Shown: one piece after another, positions 53,069 to 62,528 of the stretch
How the letters are laid out: every line of letters begins with the position of its first letter
Position numbering within the stretch: position 1 is the first letter of the stretch
DNA from: G963664835 sp965220775
Lineage (GTDB): Bacteria > Chloroflexota > UBA6077 > FW602-bin22 > JBCLEL01
Assembly: GCA_965220775.1 (NCBI GenBank)
Contig: OZ244845.1
Location: 2,666,001-2,730,000 of the forward strand
Direction: 5' to 3'
DNA length: 64,000 bases
The notes under the pieces: generated by a model
Seen by the model: the letters and a program-made list of their open reading frames with translations, nothing else
Database searches by the model: none
What the model was told of the DNA's origin: nothing
Made by a program: the position numbers and the translations under genes

Positions 53069-54214
53069 ATGAAAGGGTTACTGGATCTGCCGAAACAGTT
53101 CCTCCAACGTAGGGTGAACCGGCGGTCTCTATTTCGGGCAACTCCCAAAGCCCTGTTGGCGGCTAACGCGATTGGCGCGGCGCTTGGAGGTGCCGCGGTA
53201 ATTGGGTCGGCGGTGGCCAAAGAGACGAAATCGCGGACCCAGGCCGGCATAGACGCGAGTAGCCACGTTCACGACGGCAGCGGTCCAGTCGGCGACGTTG
53301 ACGTTCAGGCACTGGGATTCGATCCCATCGAACTGCTTCGAGATTGGGACTACGGCGAGGTGAGCCAACTAGATAGCGGCCAGACCTTGCGTGAGTACAG
53401 TATCGTCGCCATCGACCGCGAAATCGAGATAGCACCCGGCATTTACTTTCCAGCGTGGACCTACAATGGCCGTGTGCCCGGTCCGACGATGCGCTGCGTC
53501 GAAGGAGATCGAATTAAGGTCCAATTTACCAATGCGGGTACTCATCCGCACACCATCCATTTTCACGGAATTCATTCCGCCTCCATGGATGGCATTCCCG
53601 GTATTGGCCGGGGCGTTATCAACGTCGGCGAGAGCTTCACGTACGAGTTCGATGCCTTCCCGATGGGCTGCCATCTCTACCACTGTCACGCGGTTCCTTT
53701 GAAGAGACACATACACAAAGGCCTGTACGGCGCGTTCATCGTCGATCCAGACCCAACCAAGTACTCCGGCGAAGAGTCGGAGGTGGCGAAATCGCGCAAC
53801 CGGCAGTATGAGGAGAACAAAGAGTTCGACGAGATGGTGATCGTCATGAACGGGTTCGACACCAACTTCGACGGAGACAACGAGATATACGCCGCCAACA
53901 CTGTCGGCTTTCACTACCACAAACATCCCATAAAGATCAGTCGTAACCAGAAACAACGCATCTATCTAATCAACATGACAGAGTTCGATCCCATCAACTC
54001 CTTTCATCTACACGCCAACTTCTTCGACTACTACGACCATGGCACCACCTTGACGCCGACTTTGCGAACTGTCGACACAATCGTTCAATGCCAAGCGCAA
54101 AGGGGCATCATCGAGTTCTCGTATGCCGGATTCGAGCCGGGACTCTACATGTTTCACGCCCATCAGAGCGAGTTCGCCGAGCTCGGTTGGATGAGCTTCT
54201 TCGAACTCGCTTAG
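53069..54214 (+). CDS. Two-domain multicopper oxidase, exported
   Basis: A 381-residue oxidase with a twin-arginine-like leader (NRRSLFR, then a hydrophobic stretch to residue ~50). All four HxH motifs of a trinuclear copper centre are present: HFH (164-166), HCH (205-207), HLH (313-315) and HAH (363-365). Only the second carries Cys (Cys206), so the type 1 copper is in domain 1, as in type C two-domain oxidases, which act as trimers. Possible substrates are metal ions such as Mn(II), Fe(II) or Cu(I). It follows the DtxR-family gene by 46 bases and precedes ZIP by 17. Confidence 0.88.
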   Translation: MKGLLDLPKQFLQRRVNRRSLFRATPKALLAANAIGAALGGAAVIGSAVAKETKSRTQAGIDASSHVHDGSGPVGDVDVQALGFDPIELLRDWDYGEVSQLDSGQTLREYSIVAIDREIEIAPGIYFPAWTYNGRVPGPTMRCVEGDRIKVQFTNAGTHPHTIHFHGIHSASMDGIPGIGRGVINVGESFTYEFDAFPMGCHLYHCHAVPLKRHIHKGLYGAFIVDPDPTKYSGEESEVAKSRNRQYEENKEFDEMVIVMNGFDTNFDGDNEIYAANTVGFHYHKHPIKISRNQKQRIYLINMTEFDPINSFHLHANFFDYYDHGTTLTPTLRTVDTIVQCQAQRGIIEFSYAGFEPGLYMFHAHQSEFAELGWMSFFELA

Positions 54215-54231
54215 ACGCTGGAGTACTAGTA

Positions 54232-55443
54232 ATGAGTGAAACTTCGTTAGAACACCCATCCACCAGCGTCAATAAATCTTCACCAACGATGACGTGGCTG
54301 GCCGGACTCTTTCCCTTGGTCCTTCTGGGTGTATTAGTTTGGCTACTACTGGCCACCTCACCACTGAAGAGTCTGGGGGAGTTTCCGCCGATCGAAGAGC
54401 TGACCGTCGAAAGAGTGACGCTGGAGAGCGACCCGCACCAAATAATCATACAGGTGATCAACGGCGGGCCGGATCCGGTGACGATTGCCCAGGTTCTAGT
54501 CGACGAAGCCTATTGGATGCATTCCATCGAGCCGAGTAGAACCCTGAATCGATTGGACCAAGCCAAGATCGTAGTGCCGTATCCGTGGGTAGAGGGCGAG
54601 GCTCACGAGTTGATATTGATTACGGCCACTGGAGTGACTTTCAACCATGCGATTGACGTCGCAGTCGAGACTCCTAGGCCCGACATTGAGTTCTTTGGCA
54701 TCTTCGCGTTGATTGGGATCTACGTAGGAGTGCTGCCGGTCGCAATCGGTATGTTGTGGACCCCTTTTCTCCGGCGGCTAGGCCGCAAGTGGACCCAGTC
54801 CTTCCTGGCACTCACGATCGGTCTCCTGCTGTTCCTTGGCGTTGACACCGTCGAAGAGTCTCTTAATGTCGCCGGCAGGGTGCCGGAAGCGATCCAAGGG
54901 ATTGCTATTGTCGCGATTGGCGCGGTGCTCTCGTTCCTCGCATTGGAGGGCGTTACGAGATGGTTGACGCTACGGACCGGTGGCAACGACGCTACCGTAC
55001 GCCTTGCGGTCGCGTTTTCCATCGCAATCGGCATCGGCATTCACAATATGGGCGAGGGACTCGCGATCGGCGCCGCTTACGCGGTCGGCGAGATTGCACT
55101 GAGTACATTCCTCATCGTAGGCTTCACCCTCCACAACGTAACCGAGGGACTTGGCATCGTCGCTCCAATTGCCCGCACCCGGCCCCGGCTGCTGACGCTG
55201 GTTTGGCTGGGGTTAATTGCCGGCGTCCCCACCATAGCCGGCGCCTGGATCGGAGGGTTTACCTACTCCGACGTCTGGGCGACGTTCTTCCTCGCGATCG
55301 GAGCAGGGGCTATTTTCCAAGTAGTCTACGCGGTGGGCAAACTCATGATCGGCAATGCCAAAAGGAACGCCCTGACTATCGGAAGCTTTGTCGGGATCGC
55401 TGCCGGCATGGTGATCATGTATGTAACCGGACTGATAGTCTAG
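54232..55443 (+). CDS. ZIP-family metal transporter with N-terminal extracytoplasmic domain
   Basis: A 403-residue membrane protein. The metal-path motifs HNMGEG (271-276) and HNVTEG (301-306) of ZIP transmembrane helices 4 and 5 are intact. Before the ZIP core comes one membrane anchor (residues ~20-42) and a beta-rich domain of about 110 residues (residues ~50-150) of unknown role, perhaps a metal or partner-binding module. ATG 54232 has GGAG eight bases upstream. Co-transcribed with the oxidase, which suggests oxidation-coupled metal uptake or export. Confidence 0.9.
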   Translation: MSETSLEHPSTSVNKSSPTMTWLAGLFPLVLLGVLVWLLLATSPLKSLGEFPPIEELTVERVTLESDPHQIIIQVINGGPDPVTIAQVLVDEAYWMHSIEPSRTLNRLDQAKIVVPYPWVEGEAHELILITATGVTFNHAIDVAVETPRPDIEFFGIFALIGIYVGVLPVAIGMLWTPFLRRLGRKWTQSFLALTIGLLLFLGVDTVEESLNVAGRVPEAIQGIAIVAIGAVLSFLALEGVTRWLTLRTGGNDATVRLAVAFSIAIGIGIHNMGEGLAIGAAYAVGEIALSTFLIVGFTLHNVTEGLGIVAPIARTRPRLLTLVWLGLIAGVPTIAGAWIGGFTYSDVWATFFLAIGAGAIFQVVYAVGKLMIGNAKRNALTIGSFVGIAAGMVIMYVTGLIV

Positions 55444-55613
55444 CCGGCCCACGTCCAATGCCGCGCAAGGGACGGCACTGCATCGACGGCCACCCGATGG
55501 ACGGTTAAGGGGTGCCTCCCCTGTTAGTCAACAATTCTCCGACTGCCTCCTCCACGGCGTTGCCCTCAGTCGATTCTCGTAACAATCTCTCGATCTTCCG
55601 ATGGGCGAAGATT

Positions 55614-56063
55614 CTACTCCGGCGCAACGAACTCTCCTATCCAGTGTACGTTATCAACGCTTGGGCTTGCCGCCCGGAAAAACCTCTCGTCGGCGGTCCA
55701 CAACTCGCAACCGACACTTTCCGCCAGTGCCAGGTAGTGGGCGTCGTAGGCCGCGCCCTGCTTGAGCTGGCTTGCAATTTGCAGTGCTCTGACGTGAAGG
55801 TTCGGCGGCTGACGGAGTTCAAGGCGCGACTCAAACAGCCGTGCGATCATGCGGGTACTGTCGCCGATGTTCAGTTCGCCGCGCAACACGCGCCGGTGAA
55901 GAGCGGTGGCGACCTCGAAAGGCATAAGGTGTGGGGCGATGCGGGTGATGTCCTTGGCAACCCAGGATTGGAGGACAGCGTGGGCTTTGTCAGAATCATC
56001 CTCTTCAACTAGCCATTTGATCGCCAGGCTTGCATCGACCACGACGGATCCGTTCACGCCCAT
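55614..56063 (-). CDS. vapC: PIN-domain toxin VapC (second type)
   Basis: A 149-residue PIN nuclease unrelated in detail to the one at 2466-2870. Conserved acids are Asp10 (VVDASLAIKWL), Glu near 50 (LMPFEVATAL), the Asp of GAAYDAHYLALA and the Asp in WTADERFF. GTG or ATG start at 56063 overlaps the antitoxin gene by ten bases. Expected to cut tRNA or rRNA when free. Confidence 0.92.
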   Translation of the reverse strand: MGVNGSVVVDASLAIKWLVEEDDSDKAHAVLQSWVAKDITRIAPHLMPFEVATALHRRVLRGELNIGDSTRMIARLFESRLELRQPPNLHVRALQIASQLKQGAAYDAHYLALAESVGCELWTADERFFRAASPSVDNVHWIGEFVAPE

Positions 56064-56356
56064 CCCTCGACTTCGGCATCCCTGATTTCACGGGCCTCCC
56101 GAATCAAGTCGGCGGAACTCCCAGGGAGAGGCTTGCCCCCAAATATCTCCCTCCGGAGCTCTGCAAACAACTCATGGTCTGGTTTGTCAGACAACAGTCC
56201 GCCTATGCCGATGGCTTCGTCCTTTGTCAACTCCCGGTCAATGGCGGCTTGGCAGTATCCACGCATGCTGACGCCTTTGAGTGCGGCAATAGCTTTTAGC
56301 CGCCGCTGAAAGGTGGGGTCCAGATCCAAGGTGAGTCTCTTCTTTTTGGTTTCCAT
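56054..56356 (-). CDS. vapB: VapB-type antitoxin, ribbon-helix-helix
   Basis: A 100-residue antitoxin. The N-terminal RLTLDLDPTFQRRLKAIAAL stretch followed by GVSMRGYCQAAIDREL is a ribbon-helix-helix DNA-binding unit; the C-terminal tail (from about residue 60) would wrap the PIN toxin. It differs in fold from the AbrB-type antitoxins at 2.9-3.8 kb. ATG 56356. Confidence 0.85.
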   Translation of the reverse strand: METKKKRLTLDLDPTFQRRLKAIAALKGVSMRGYCQAAIDRELTKDEAIGIGGLLSDKPDHELFAELRREIFGGKPLPGSSADLIREAREIRDAEVEGWA

Positions 56357-56474
56357 CGCCTACGCCTCGCTGGGTTGAGACTGGAAAACAAGAATATAAC
56401 AAACACAGAAAGATTATCAATACACCGCTACGAGCATGGCAACAATAGAGTCCCTCCAATACACGGAATTGGCA

Positions 56475-56516
56475 GGGGGAGTCGGTAGCAGCGAATGCTG
56501 CCTCCCCCCTTGTTTT
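56475..56516 (+). terminator. Strong hairpin with T-rich tail, no obvious upstream gene
   Basis: GGGGGAG (56475-56481) with CTCCCCC (56502-56508), an inner AGCA/TGCT stem, and TTGTTTT (56510-56516). It has the form of an intrinsic terminator on the plus strand, but the nearest plus-strand gene ends at 55443. It may end a small unseen transcript or be a relic. Its TTGTTTTG tail recalls repeat family C. Confidence 0.6.
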
Positions 56517-57058
56517 GTATATCCTGCGACCGAGCGCCCAGCGCCGAGCTACTCCCCCTCCGTCGTCACCGGCATCCCCATGCGTTAGCCGACGCGACGC
56601 CGGACAAAGATGTACTTCGCGCTGGCCGGGCGCTCGACCAGGTTGCGCCGAAGCCTCATCATTGGCGTGCGGATCACCCGCGGGTCGCAAGCCGGCCGGT
56701 TAGAGCACCTGGTTATTGCGGCCCATCCTGTGTAGTTTCGGACGGTGATCAGCCGAATCTCTCCGTCGATGAGCTTGCGGTAAGCTCTCAAGCCCTGTGA
56801 TTCGATCTCCGAGTCGTGTTTCACGGTGACGTGACGAGAAATCGACTCCGGCCGGGCAACTACTGCTAGAATCCCCATAGCCGGGCGTGACTGACCGGAG
56901 TGATCCTTACCCACCCACGTGGCGGGCCAGGACCGACTCGTATTCGGCGCCCGGCTATTTGACCACGAGGGCGTGCAGTTCGACACGCGCGTCTCACCGG
57001 CACAGGACTCGGTCGCCGGGCAGGTCCCACAGACTTGGACGAGCGATCATTCGCCGCG
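56517..57058. other. Intergenic stretch without a supported gene
   Basis: About 540 bases. A minus-strand open frame (56585-56986) has basic, low-complexity composition and no recognised motif; it could be a frameshifted relic. Nothing else is supported. Confidence 0.5.
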
Positions 57059-57088
57059 TTGACGGCGATAGCGTCAACCCACTATAGT
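57059..57088 (+). promoter_or_regulatory. Candidate promoter for ctaA with overlapping palindrome
   Basis: A -35 box TTGACG (57059-57064), an 18-base spacer and a -10 box TATAGT (57083-57088). The -35 box is one arm of the palindrome TTGACG/CGTCAA (57059-57077, seven-base centre), a position suited to a regulator. The leader to ctaA would be about 145-175 bases. Confidence 0.55.
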
Positions 57089-57268
57089 CTAGACCGACAC
57101 GAATCGAGCAACTCGGCGAGGAAAGCCGATCCGGCCGGCGCAACTCGGGTAAATCGCTGCCATCGGGCGACAGGCACTAGAACGGTCGGCTCAGTGGCAA
57201 CGGCAAAGGCGCGTGGGAACGTGCAATTTCAATGAATCTTGCGGCGGCCGGCGGACCTCGGTCAACCG

Positions 57269-58237
57269 ATGTCTAGGTCCGGCTTCGCCACTCTGTCAAT
57301 CGCCTCCGCAATAGGGCTCTATCTTCTGATCGTGGTCGGTGCCATCGTGCGCGTAACAGGCTCGGGACTCGGTTGCCCGGACTGGCCCTTGTGCCACGGC
57401 CAGCTCATACCACCCCTGGATTCAGCCGCTATCCTCGAGTATTCTCACCGGACGCTCGCGGCATTGGTAAGCGCGGTGATAGTCGCTGCGACCGCCGTGG
57501 CATGGATTCGCCACCGCGCACAACGGCTGATCGTGGTTCCAATGCTGGCAGTCCTGCCGCTCTTGCTGCTTCAGATTGGACTTGGCGCGGTGACGGTGAT
57601 TCTGGAACTGCCTCCAATGATCGTGCTGGTCCATCTGACCATCGCGATGATTCTTCTGGCGCTCGTCATCACCGCCAGCCTGACAGCCATCTACGGGTCC
57701 AATGAAGCAACCTCGACGGATACCGGTGACTGGAATCTCAGCGACGCCTCCGCAAAGACGCGACTGGTACGCTGGTGTGGAATAGCCTTATTCGTATTGC
57801 TTCTGACTGGGGCATTCGTCCGGGCAACGGGAGCGACCTGGATATGCGCCGGCTTTCCACTGTGCAACGGCGAGTTGATGCTCGGCAACCGGCTGGTAGA
57901 TATCCACATGACGCATAGGATCGCCGCGATTCTTGTGGGCCTCTTGCTACTATTCACGGCCTGGCGCATCGCCGGCGAGCGAAACGTTCCGAGGCGGATA
58001 GTGGTCGCGGCGGCCCTCGTGTTCCTCGCAGTCGCATTCCAGATCGGCGTTGGGATATGGGCAGTTTCGACCCAGGCGCCGGCATTGCTGCGGGGTTTGC
58101 ACGTTGCCGGCTCGGCCGGTGTATGGAGCGCCTACGTGAGCTTCGCGGTCCTGGTTTCTCAACACGCAGCGGCGTCGGGGGAGAAGGCCAGCGACCTCGC
58201 GCCGGCTGAAGTATCAGTTGACCGCGCGCCGGCCTAG
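57269..58237 (+). CDS. ctaA: Haem A synthase (COX15/CtaA family)
   Basis: Converts haem O to haem A for cytochrome oxidases. About 322 residues, eight membrane segments in two four-helix repeats. The haem-ligand and loop motifs are visible: GSGLGCPDWPLCHG, LEYSHRTLA, VHLTIAM, the repeat-2 counterpart CAGFPLCNGE, then HMTHRIAAI and GLHVAGS. ATG 57269 is used; an in-frame TTG at 57239 is possible. Convergent with ctaG. Confidence 0.92.
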   Translation: MSRSGFATLSIASAIGLYLLIVVGAIVRVTGSGLGCPDWPLCHGQLIPPLDSAAILEYSHRTLAALVSAVIVAATAVAWIRHRAQRLIVVPMLAVLPLLLLQIGLGAVTVILELPPMIVLVHLTIAMILLALVITASLTAIYGSNEATSTDTGDWNLSDASAKTRLVRWCGIALFVLLLTGAFVRATGATWICAGFPLCNGELMLGNRLVDIHMTHRIAAILVGLLLLFTAWRIAGERNVPRRIVVAAALVFLAVAFQIGVGIWAVSTQAPALLRGLHVAGSAGVWSAYVSFAVLVSQHAAASGEKASDLAPAEVSVDRAPA

Positions 58238-58334
58238 CGTATGCAAGCTGGATTGTTCGGATCGATGGCAGCGGACGCCCGGCCTCTCCCTGCAGTAACG
58301 TGGCGACATCGCTTGAAAGGCGATGGCCGGCGGT

Positions 58335-59174
58335 CTACTCGGCCGGCCCGACCTCAACCGATCCTCCGTCCTCTTCGCCAAATCCCATCCAGGAGAAGAA
58401 CACGACCGTCAGAGCGAGTAGGTAGATTATTCCCCCGGGCACCCACATGATCAGGCCGCCCAACTGTTGGTCGTCGAGGGGCGTCAGCCCCCAACTCGCG
58501 GTCGTATTCTGATAGACGCTATACCAACCCTCGTCCGTCAGCGTCAGGACCGCGCCCAGCCAGCTGCTCTGCACCGCCGCAGCCAGCACGTAGACCATGC
58601 GCAGTGGATAGGGAAACATCCGGGCGGGATAGTTTATGACCGGCCACCAGAAAAGGATGCCGCTGGCGAAAAAGAAGAAGTGTTGAAATGAATGGAGCCA
58701 GTAGGACTGGACCGCCGCGTTATAGAGGGCCGGCAAGTGCCAGACCCACAGCACAGCCGCGGCTATGGCCCACGCGACGACTGGACGGCCGATGAAGCTC
58801 AGCACCGCTTTGACTCGGCGTGCAGTCAGGATCAATCGTAACGGCCGGTTCGGAAGCGCGCCGAATACGACGGTCATGGGTCTGCCCAGCAGCAACAAGG
58901 GCGCCGCCACGAGTATCAGAAGCATATGCTGGACCATGTGGAATGTGAGCAAGGCGTCCGCAAAAGTGTCTATTGGCGAGCTAAGCGCGATGAAGACGAC
59001 GAATACAGCCAGGAAATACGCGGAGGCTCTCGGCCAGCCGAGACCACGGTCGAACCGACCTAGGGATCGCAGCCTCAACGTGCCGCTTAGGTAGAGACCC
59101 AGCAAAAGGCCCATCACAACAGCTACAAGCGGATCCCAAGACCAACTGCTCATGAACTGATCGAAGCTCGTCAT
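58335..59174 (-). CDS. ctaG: CtaG-family cytochrome c oxidase assembly protein (caa3 type)
   Basis: A 279-residue membrane protein with seven or more segments. The family landmarks SPIDTFADALLTFHMVQHML and SFQHFFFFASGILFWW are present, with His residues suited to copper delivery, and WVPGGIIYLLAL near the end. This Caa3_CtaG family acts in assembly of haem-copper oxidases. ATG 59174. Together with ctaA and the cytochrome c gene it implies an aerobic respiratory chain, although no oxidase subunits are in the window. Confidence 0.92.
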   Translation of the reverse strand: MTSFDQFMSSWSWDPLVAVVMGLLLGLYLSGTLRLRSLGRFDRGLGWPRASAYFLAVFVVFIALSSPIDTFADALLTFHMVQHMLLILVAAPLLLLGRPMTVVFGALPNRPLRLILTARRVKAVLSFIGRPVVAWAIAAAVLWVWHLPALYNAAVQSYWLHSFQHFFFFASGILFWWPVINYPARMFPYPLRMVYVLAAAVQSSWLGAVLTLTDEGWYSVYQNTTASWGLTPLDDQQLGGLIMWVPGGIIYLLALTVVFFSWMGFGEEDGGSVEVGPAE

Positions 59175-59414
59175 CGGCGGCGTTCAAGAGGGGTCAAGAC
59201 CCGACTCATCGTCCGGCCTGACTTCAAGAGAATCCGAGGGGTGTTGGTCAATTGAGGATTATGGCGACTCATTCTCACTTGCGGCGCGTTAGGCGTCTAT
59301 GACAATGTACCATGGGCCAAGACAAGCCGGCAAAGATACGGTTTGAGCGCGATCACAACGCCTGGGCCTCAGACATTCTATAGGCTCAGCGCACTCCAGG
59401 CAGGAGCGTTAACC

Positions 59415-60236
59415 ATGACAGCGGTGCGAATAGCCGCCATACAAATGGGTGCTACGGATGACTTTGCACTCAACCTCGATCGCGCGGCGGAGTCGGTCGA
59501 TAAAGCGGCGAAGTCCTGGGACCAAGTCGATGCCATCTGCCTGCCTGAATACTGCTATGGACTGCCAACCAAGGTCTCAGACGATAAGCCATCTCCGTCG
59601 CCAAAGAGGCGGATTCTCGACGTAATGTCGGCAAAGGCAGTAGCGCACGGGACGAACATCATCACCGGCAGCTTCCCGGAGCCGGCCGGCGACGGTCGTT
59701 ATTACAACACTACCCTGGTAATCAACCGGCGGGGCAACTTCATCGGACAATACCGCAAGACACACTTGTTTGACGCGCTGGATGCCGAGGAGTCGAAGAC
59801 TATCGTTGCGGGGGATGCGCTTGGGATATTCGACCTGGATATAGGCCGGATCGGGATTATGGTCTGCTACGAGCTGAGATTCCCTGAAATCGCTCGAACT
59901 CTCGTTTTGCGCGGAGCGGAGCTCATATTCGTTCCGTCAGCGTTTCCATTCGGCGCATCCCTGCCCCCTCGCACAGACCACTGGGATACGCTTGCCGAGT
60001 CAACCGCAATCTCAAACCTGGTCTGTGTCGTCGCGGTCAACCAGTTCGGACAAGTGGGTGGCCAAACTCTGTTCGGACGCAGCTGCATCATCGATTCCTG
60101 GGGAACCAGGCTCGCACAACCGCCGGCCGGCGAGGGTGTGGCGATTGGAGAAGTCGATCTTGCCGCCCAACGCCGCCTTCGTGAGCGACTTCCCGTTCTG
60201 AGCCAGCGGCGTCCTGAGCTCTACGAACCTAGCTGA
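59415..60236 (+). CDS. Carbon-nitrogen hydrolase (nitrilase superfamily, omega-amidase-like)
   Basis: A 273-residue amidase with the complete catalytic triad: Glu45 (CLPEYCYG), Lys115 (YRKTHLFD) and Cys151 (MVCYELRFPE). The RKTHLFD and CYELRFPE phrases are those of the Nit/omega-amidase branch that repairs deaminated glutathione or hydrolyses omega-amides. ATG 59415 has AGGAG eight bases upstream; the open frame extends to 59343 without support. Single-gene unit. Confidence 0.92.
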   Translation: MTAVRIAAIQMGATDDFALNLDRAAESVDKAAKSWDQVDAICLPEYCYGLPTKVSDDKPSPSPKRRILDVMSAKAVAHGTNIITGSFPEPAGDGRYYNTTLVINRRGNFIGQYRKTHLFDALDAEESKTIVAGDALGIFDLDIGRIGIMVCYELRFPEIARTLVLRGAELIFVPSAFPFGASLPPRTDHWDTLAESTAISNLVCVVAVNQFGQVGGQTLFGRSCIIDSWGTRLAQPPAGEGVAIGEVDLAAQRRLRERLPVLSQRRPELYEPS

Positions 60237-60261
60237 CGGTCTTCGAAAATAGAGGAATTCG

Positions 60262-60528
60262 CGACAGTTCAGATTTGGCTGTATTTCTATCCCGCATGCC
60301 CGTGAAATGGAAAGGGCGAGTCGCGATTCCGGACCTCAGTCGGCAGTCAAGGGGTGATTTCCAACTCCACGAGCTGGTCGACCTCATCCCCCACATCCCC
60401 CGGCAAGGGCTTCGCCCTTGCAGCCCTTTCCTAGCTTTCGCCGATCAGACGTCCTCGCCCTTGGTAGACCTTAGTTGGTAGGATATTACGCCCATACGGA
60501 GCGGGCACCCCCAAATCTCAACACTTAC
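60262..60528. mobile_element. MITE family B, copy 5 (inverse orientation)
   Basis: A 267-bp element, inverse to copies 1, 2 and 4. It begins GCGACAGTTCAGATTT and ends with the inverse of GTAAGTGTTGAGATTT. The perfect 8-bp direct repeat AGGAATTC flanks it (60254-60261 and 60529-60536). No coding capacity. Confidence 0.9.
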
Positions 60529-60636
60529 AGGAATTCGAATACGCTAGCACCAACAGCCGGCGGGTGTTATGTTTACGAGTATTCACCTCTTCGCCTCGAG
60601 ACAAGGTCCTGAACTCATACAGATTGGTGCGGACAC

Positions 60637-60933
60637 TTGGAAGGACAATTTGAAAGGCGAGTAGCGCTCTGGACGCTCGTAGGCGTAATCGTCTTCTTCA
60701 AAATCTACACCGTCGTGCTCGTGATGATCTTCGACCGTTCGGCCGAGATGTTCATCTTCATGGCGGCAATGAACTTCCCGTTCATTCTGGGCGGACTGGC
60801 GATCGTGGCGGTCGTAGGATTGGTGTGGTTTCGGCTGTTGCGGGGAAGGGCCAAGCGCAGCCAGCTGTTGAGGGAAGAGTGGTACGTGGATGAAGAAGAG
60901 TCCACGGAGGTTTTGCCAAAGGGTCAAGACTAA
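60637..60933 (+). CDS. Small two-segment membrane protein of unknown function
   Basis: A 98-residue protein with two membrane segments (residues ~10-32 and ~46-68) and a charged C-terminal tail (RLLRGRAKRSQLLREEW, then acidic). No family recognised. TTG start at 60637; ribosome-binding site unclear. A good terminator follows it, which supports the gene being real. Confidence 0.6.
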   Translation: MEGQFERRVALWTLVGVIVFFKIYTVVLVMIFDRSAEMFIFMAAMNFPFILGGLAIVAVVGLVWFRLLRGRAKRSQLLREEWYVDEEESTEVLPKGQD

Positions 60934-60972
60934 TCCGGCTGGGTAAATCCCCGTCGTAGAGCAACCCCACGA

Positions 60973-61009
60973 CCCTAAGGCCGGCCTCTTCGGTCCTTGG
61001 GGCGCTTTT
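60973..61009 (+). terminator. Terminator after the small membrane protein, overlapping the guaB end
   Basis: Stem CCC-AAGG-CCG (60973-60983) with CGG-CCTT-GGG (60991-61001), each arm with one extra T, followed by cgcTTTTA. It overlaps the stop codon of the convergent guaB gene. Confidence 0.75.
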
Positions 61010-62477
61010 ATCCTTGCGGGGAGTAGTTGGGGGCCTCTTTCGTGATTACGATATCGTGGGGATGGCTCTCTCGGACGCCGGCTCCCGTAACCTGTACAAA
61101 TCGAGCCTTGTGCTTCATCTCGGCAATGCTGGCCGCTCCCACGTATCCCATCCCGGCCCGCAGACCGCCGACCAACTGGTAGATGACGTTGTTCAGAGGC
61201 CCTTTGTACGCCACTCGCCCTTCGATTCCTTCAGGGACCAGCTTGTCGACGAGAACCACGTCTTCCTGGCCGTATCGATCCCTGCTGAAACCTCGCGCCT
61301 TCATAGCGCCCTGAGAGCCCATGCCCCGGTGCTCCTTGAACCTCTCTCCCTGGTGGAACATGATCTCGCCGGGACTCTCGTCGGTGCCGGCGAGCAAGCC
61401 CCCGAGCATCACGCAGTCCGCTCCGGCGCCAATCGCTTTCGCGATATCTCCAGAGTAGCTAATACCGCCGTCAGCGATGATCGGGACGCCATAGGGTCCC
61501 GCCGCCTGGGCGCATTCGTAAATTGCCGTAAGCTGAGGAACACCCGCACCGGCAACGACACGGGTCGTACAGATGGTGGCGGCGCCGACGCCTACTTTGA
61601 TTGCGTCCGCGCCGTTCTCGATTAGCTCGACGGTCGCGTCCGTAGTGGTCACGTTGCCGGCTATTACCTGAACGTCAAGGGCACTCTTCACCCGGCGTAT
61701 CAACTCGATTACACCCATCGAATGCCCATGAGCGGTGTCGATTACAAGAATATCGACTCCGGCGGAGACCAACTCGCGCGCGCGTTCGAATCCATCCTTG
61801 CCTACGCCGGTCGCCGCGGCCACGCGCAGCCTTCCACGGTCGTCTTTCGTCGCCAACGGGTAGCGTATCTTCTTTTGGATATCCTTTACCGTTATCAAAC
61901 CTCGCAGCCTGAACTCTTCATCGACCACCGGAAGCTTCTCTATCTTGTGCCGGCTAAGGATCTCCTTCGCTTCGTCCAGCGTCGTGCCGACCGGCACCGT
62001 CACGAGACCCTCTTTGGTCATCACGGTTGAGATTTTTTGGCTGAAGTCCTCCTGGAAACGAATGTCACGGTTGGTCAGAATTCCAACCAATCGCCCGTTT
62101 TCAGTGATTGGCACGCCAGAGATGTGAAATTTGGCCATCACTGCCAGCGCGTCGATCAAGCTGTCTTGGGGAACTAGGGTAATCGGGTCAACTATCATGC
62201 CGGCTTCTGAACGCTTGACCTTGTCCACTTCGACGGCCTGATCATCGATGGACATATTGCGGTGAATCACTCCTACGGCGCCTTCTCGCGCCATAGAGAT
62301 CGCCATTCGTGCTTCGGTTACTGAATCCATGGCTGCGGAGACGAGCGGAATGTTCACCGGTATTGATCTGGTCACGCAACTTGACGTGCTAACTGAACCT
62401 GGCAATACCGACGAGCGATCAGGAACCAGCAAGACGTCGTCGAAGGTGAAACCGGTGCGGCCAAACTTGTCGTCCAT
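61008..62477 (-). CDS. guaB: Inosine-5'-monophosphate dehydrogenase
   Basis: Oxidises IMP to XMP, the first committed step to GMP. 489 residues. Catalytic Cys303 (GAATICTTRVV), tandem CBS domains at about 95-205, and the flap region RGMGSQGAM are present. At the active-site loop the common GIGPGS reads VGVGAATICTT. ATG 62477 is chosen because GGAGGAG lies six bases upstream, giving the usual start near DKFGRTGFTFDDVLL. Own promoter seen upstream. Confidence 0.95.
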   Translation of the reverse strand: MDDKFGRTGFTFDDVLLVPDRSSVLPGSVSTSSCVTRSIPVNIPLVSAAMDSVTEARMAISMAREGAVGVIHRNMSIDDQAVEVDKVKRSEAGMIVDPITLVPQDSLIDALAVMAKFHISGVPITENGRLVGILTNRDIRFQEDFSQKISTVMTKEGLVTVPVGTTLDEAKEILSRHKIEKLPVVDEEFRLRGLITVKDIQKKIRYPLATKDDRGRLRVAAATGVGKDGFERARELVSAGVDILVIDTAHGHSMGVIELIRRVKSALDVQVIAGNVTTTDATVELIENGADAIKVGVGAATICTTRVVAGAGVPQLTAIYECAQAAGPYGVPIIADGGISYSGDIAKAIGAGADCVMLGGLLAGTDESPGEIMFHQGERFKEHRGMGSQGAMKARGFSRDRYGQEDVVLVDKLVPEGIEGRVAYKGPLNNVIYQLVGGLRAGMGYVGAASIAEMKHKARFVQVTGAGVRESHPHDIVITKEAPNYSPQG

Positions 62478-62528
62478 GTATATCTCCTCCCGGGTGGAGC
62501 TTACGGGACCGAACAAATATGTTGATTA

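Noticed and set aside
53069..54214. Copper nitrite reductase
   Set aside because: Four HxH motifs including HCH form a trinuclear centre, which nitrite reductases lack; two-domain oxidase fits better.
56585..56986. A 133-codon minus-strand frame
   Set aside because: Basic, low-complexity composition, no ribosome-binding site and no recognised family.
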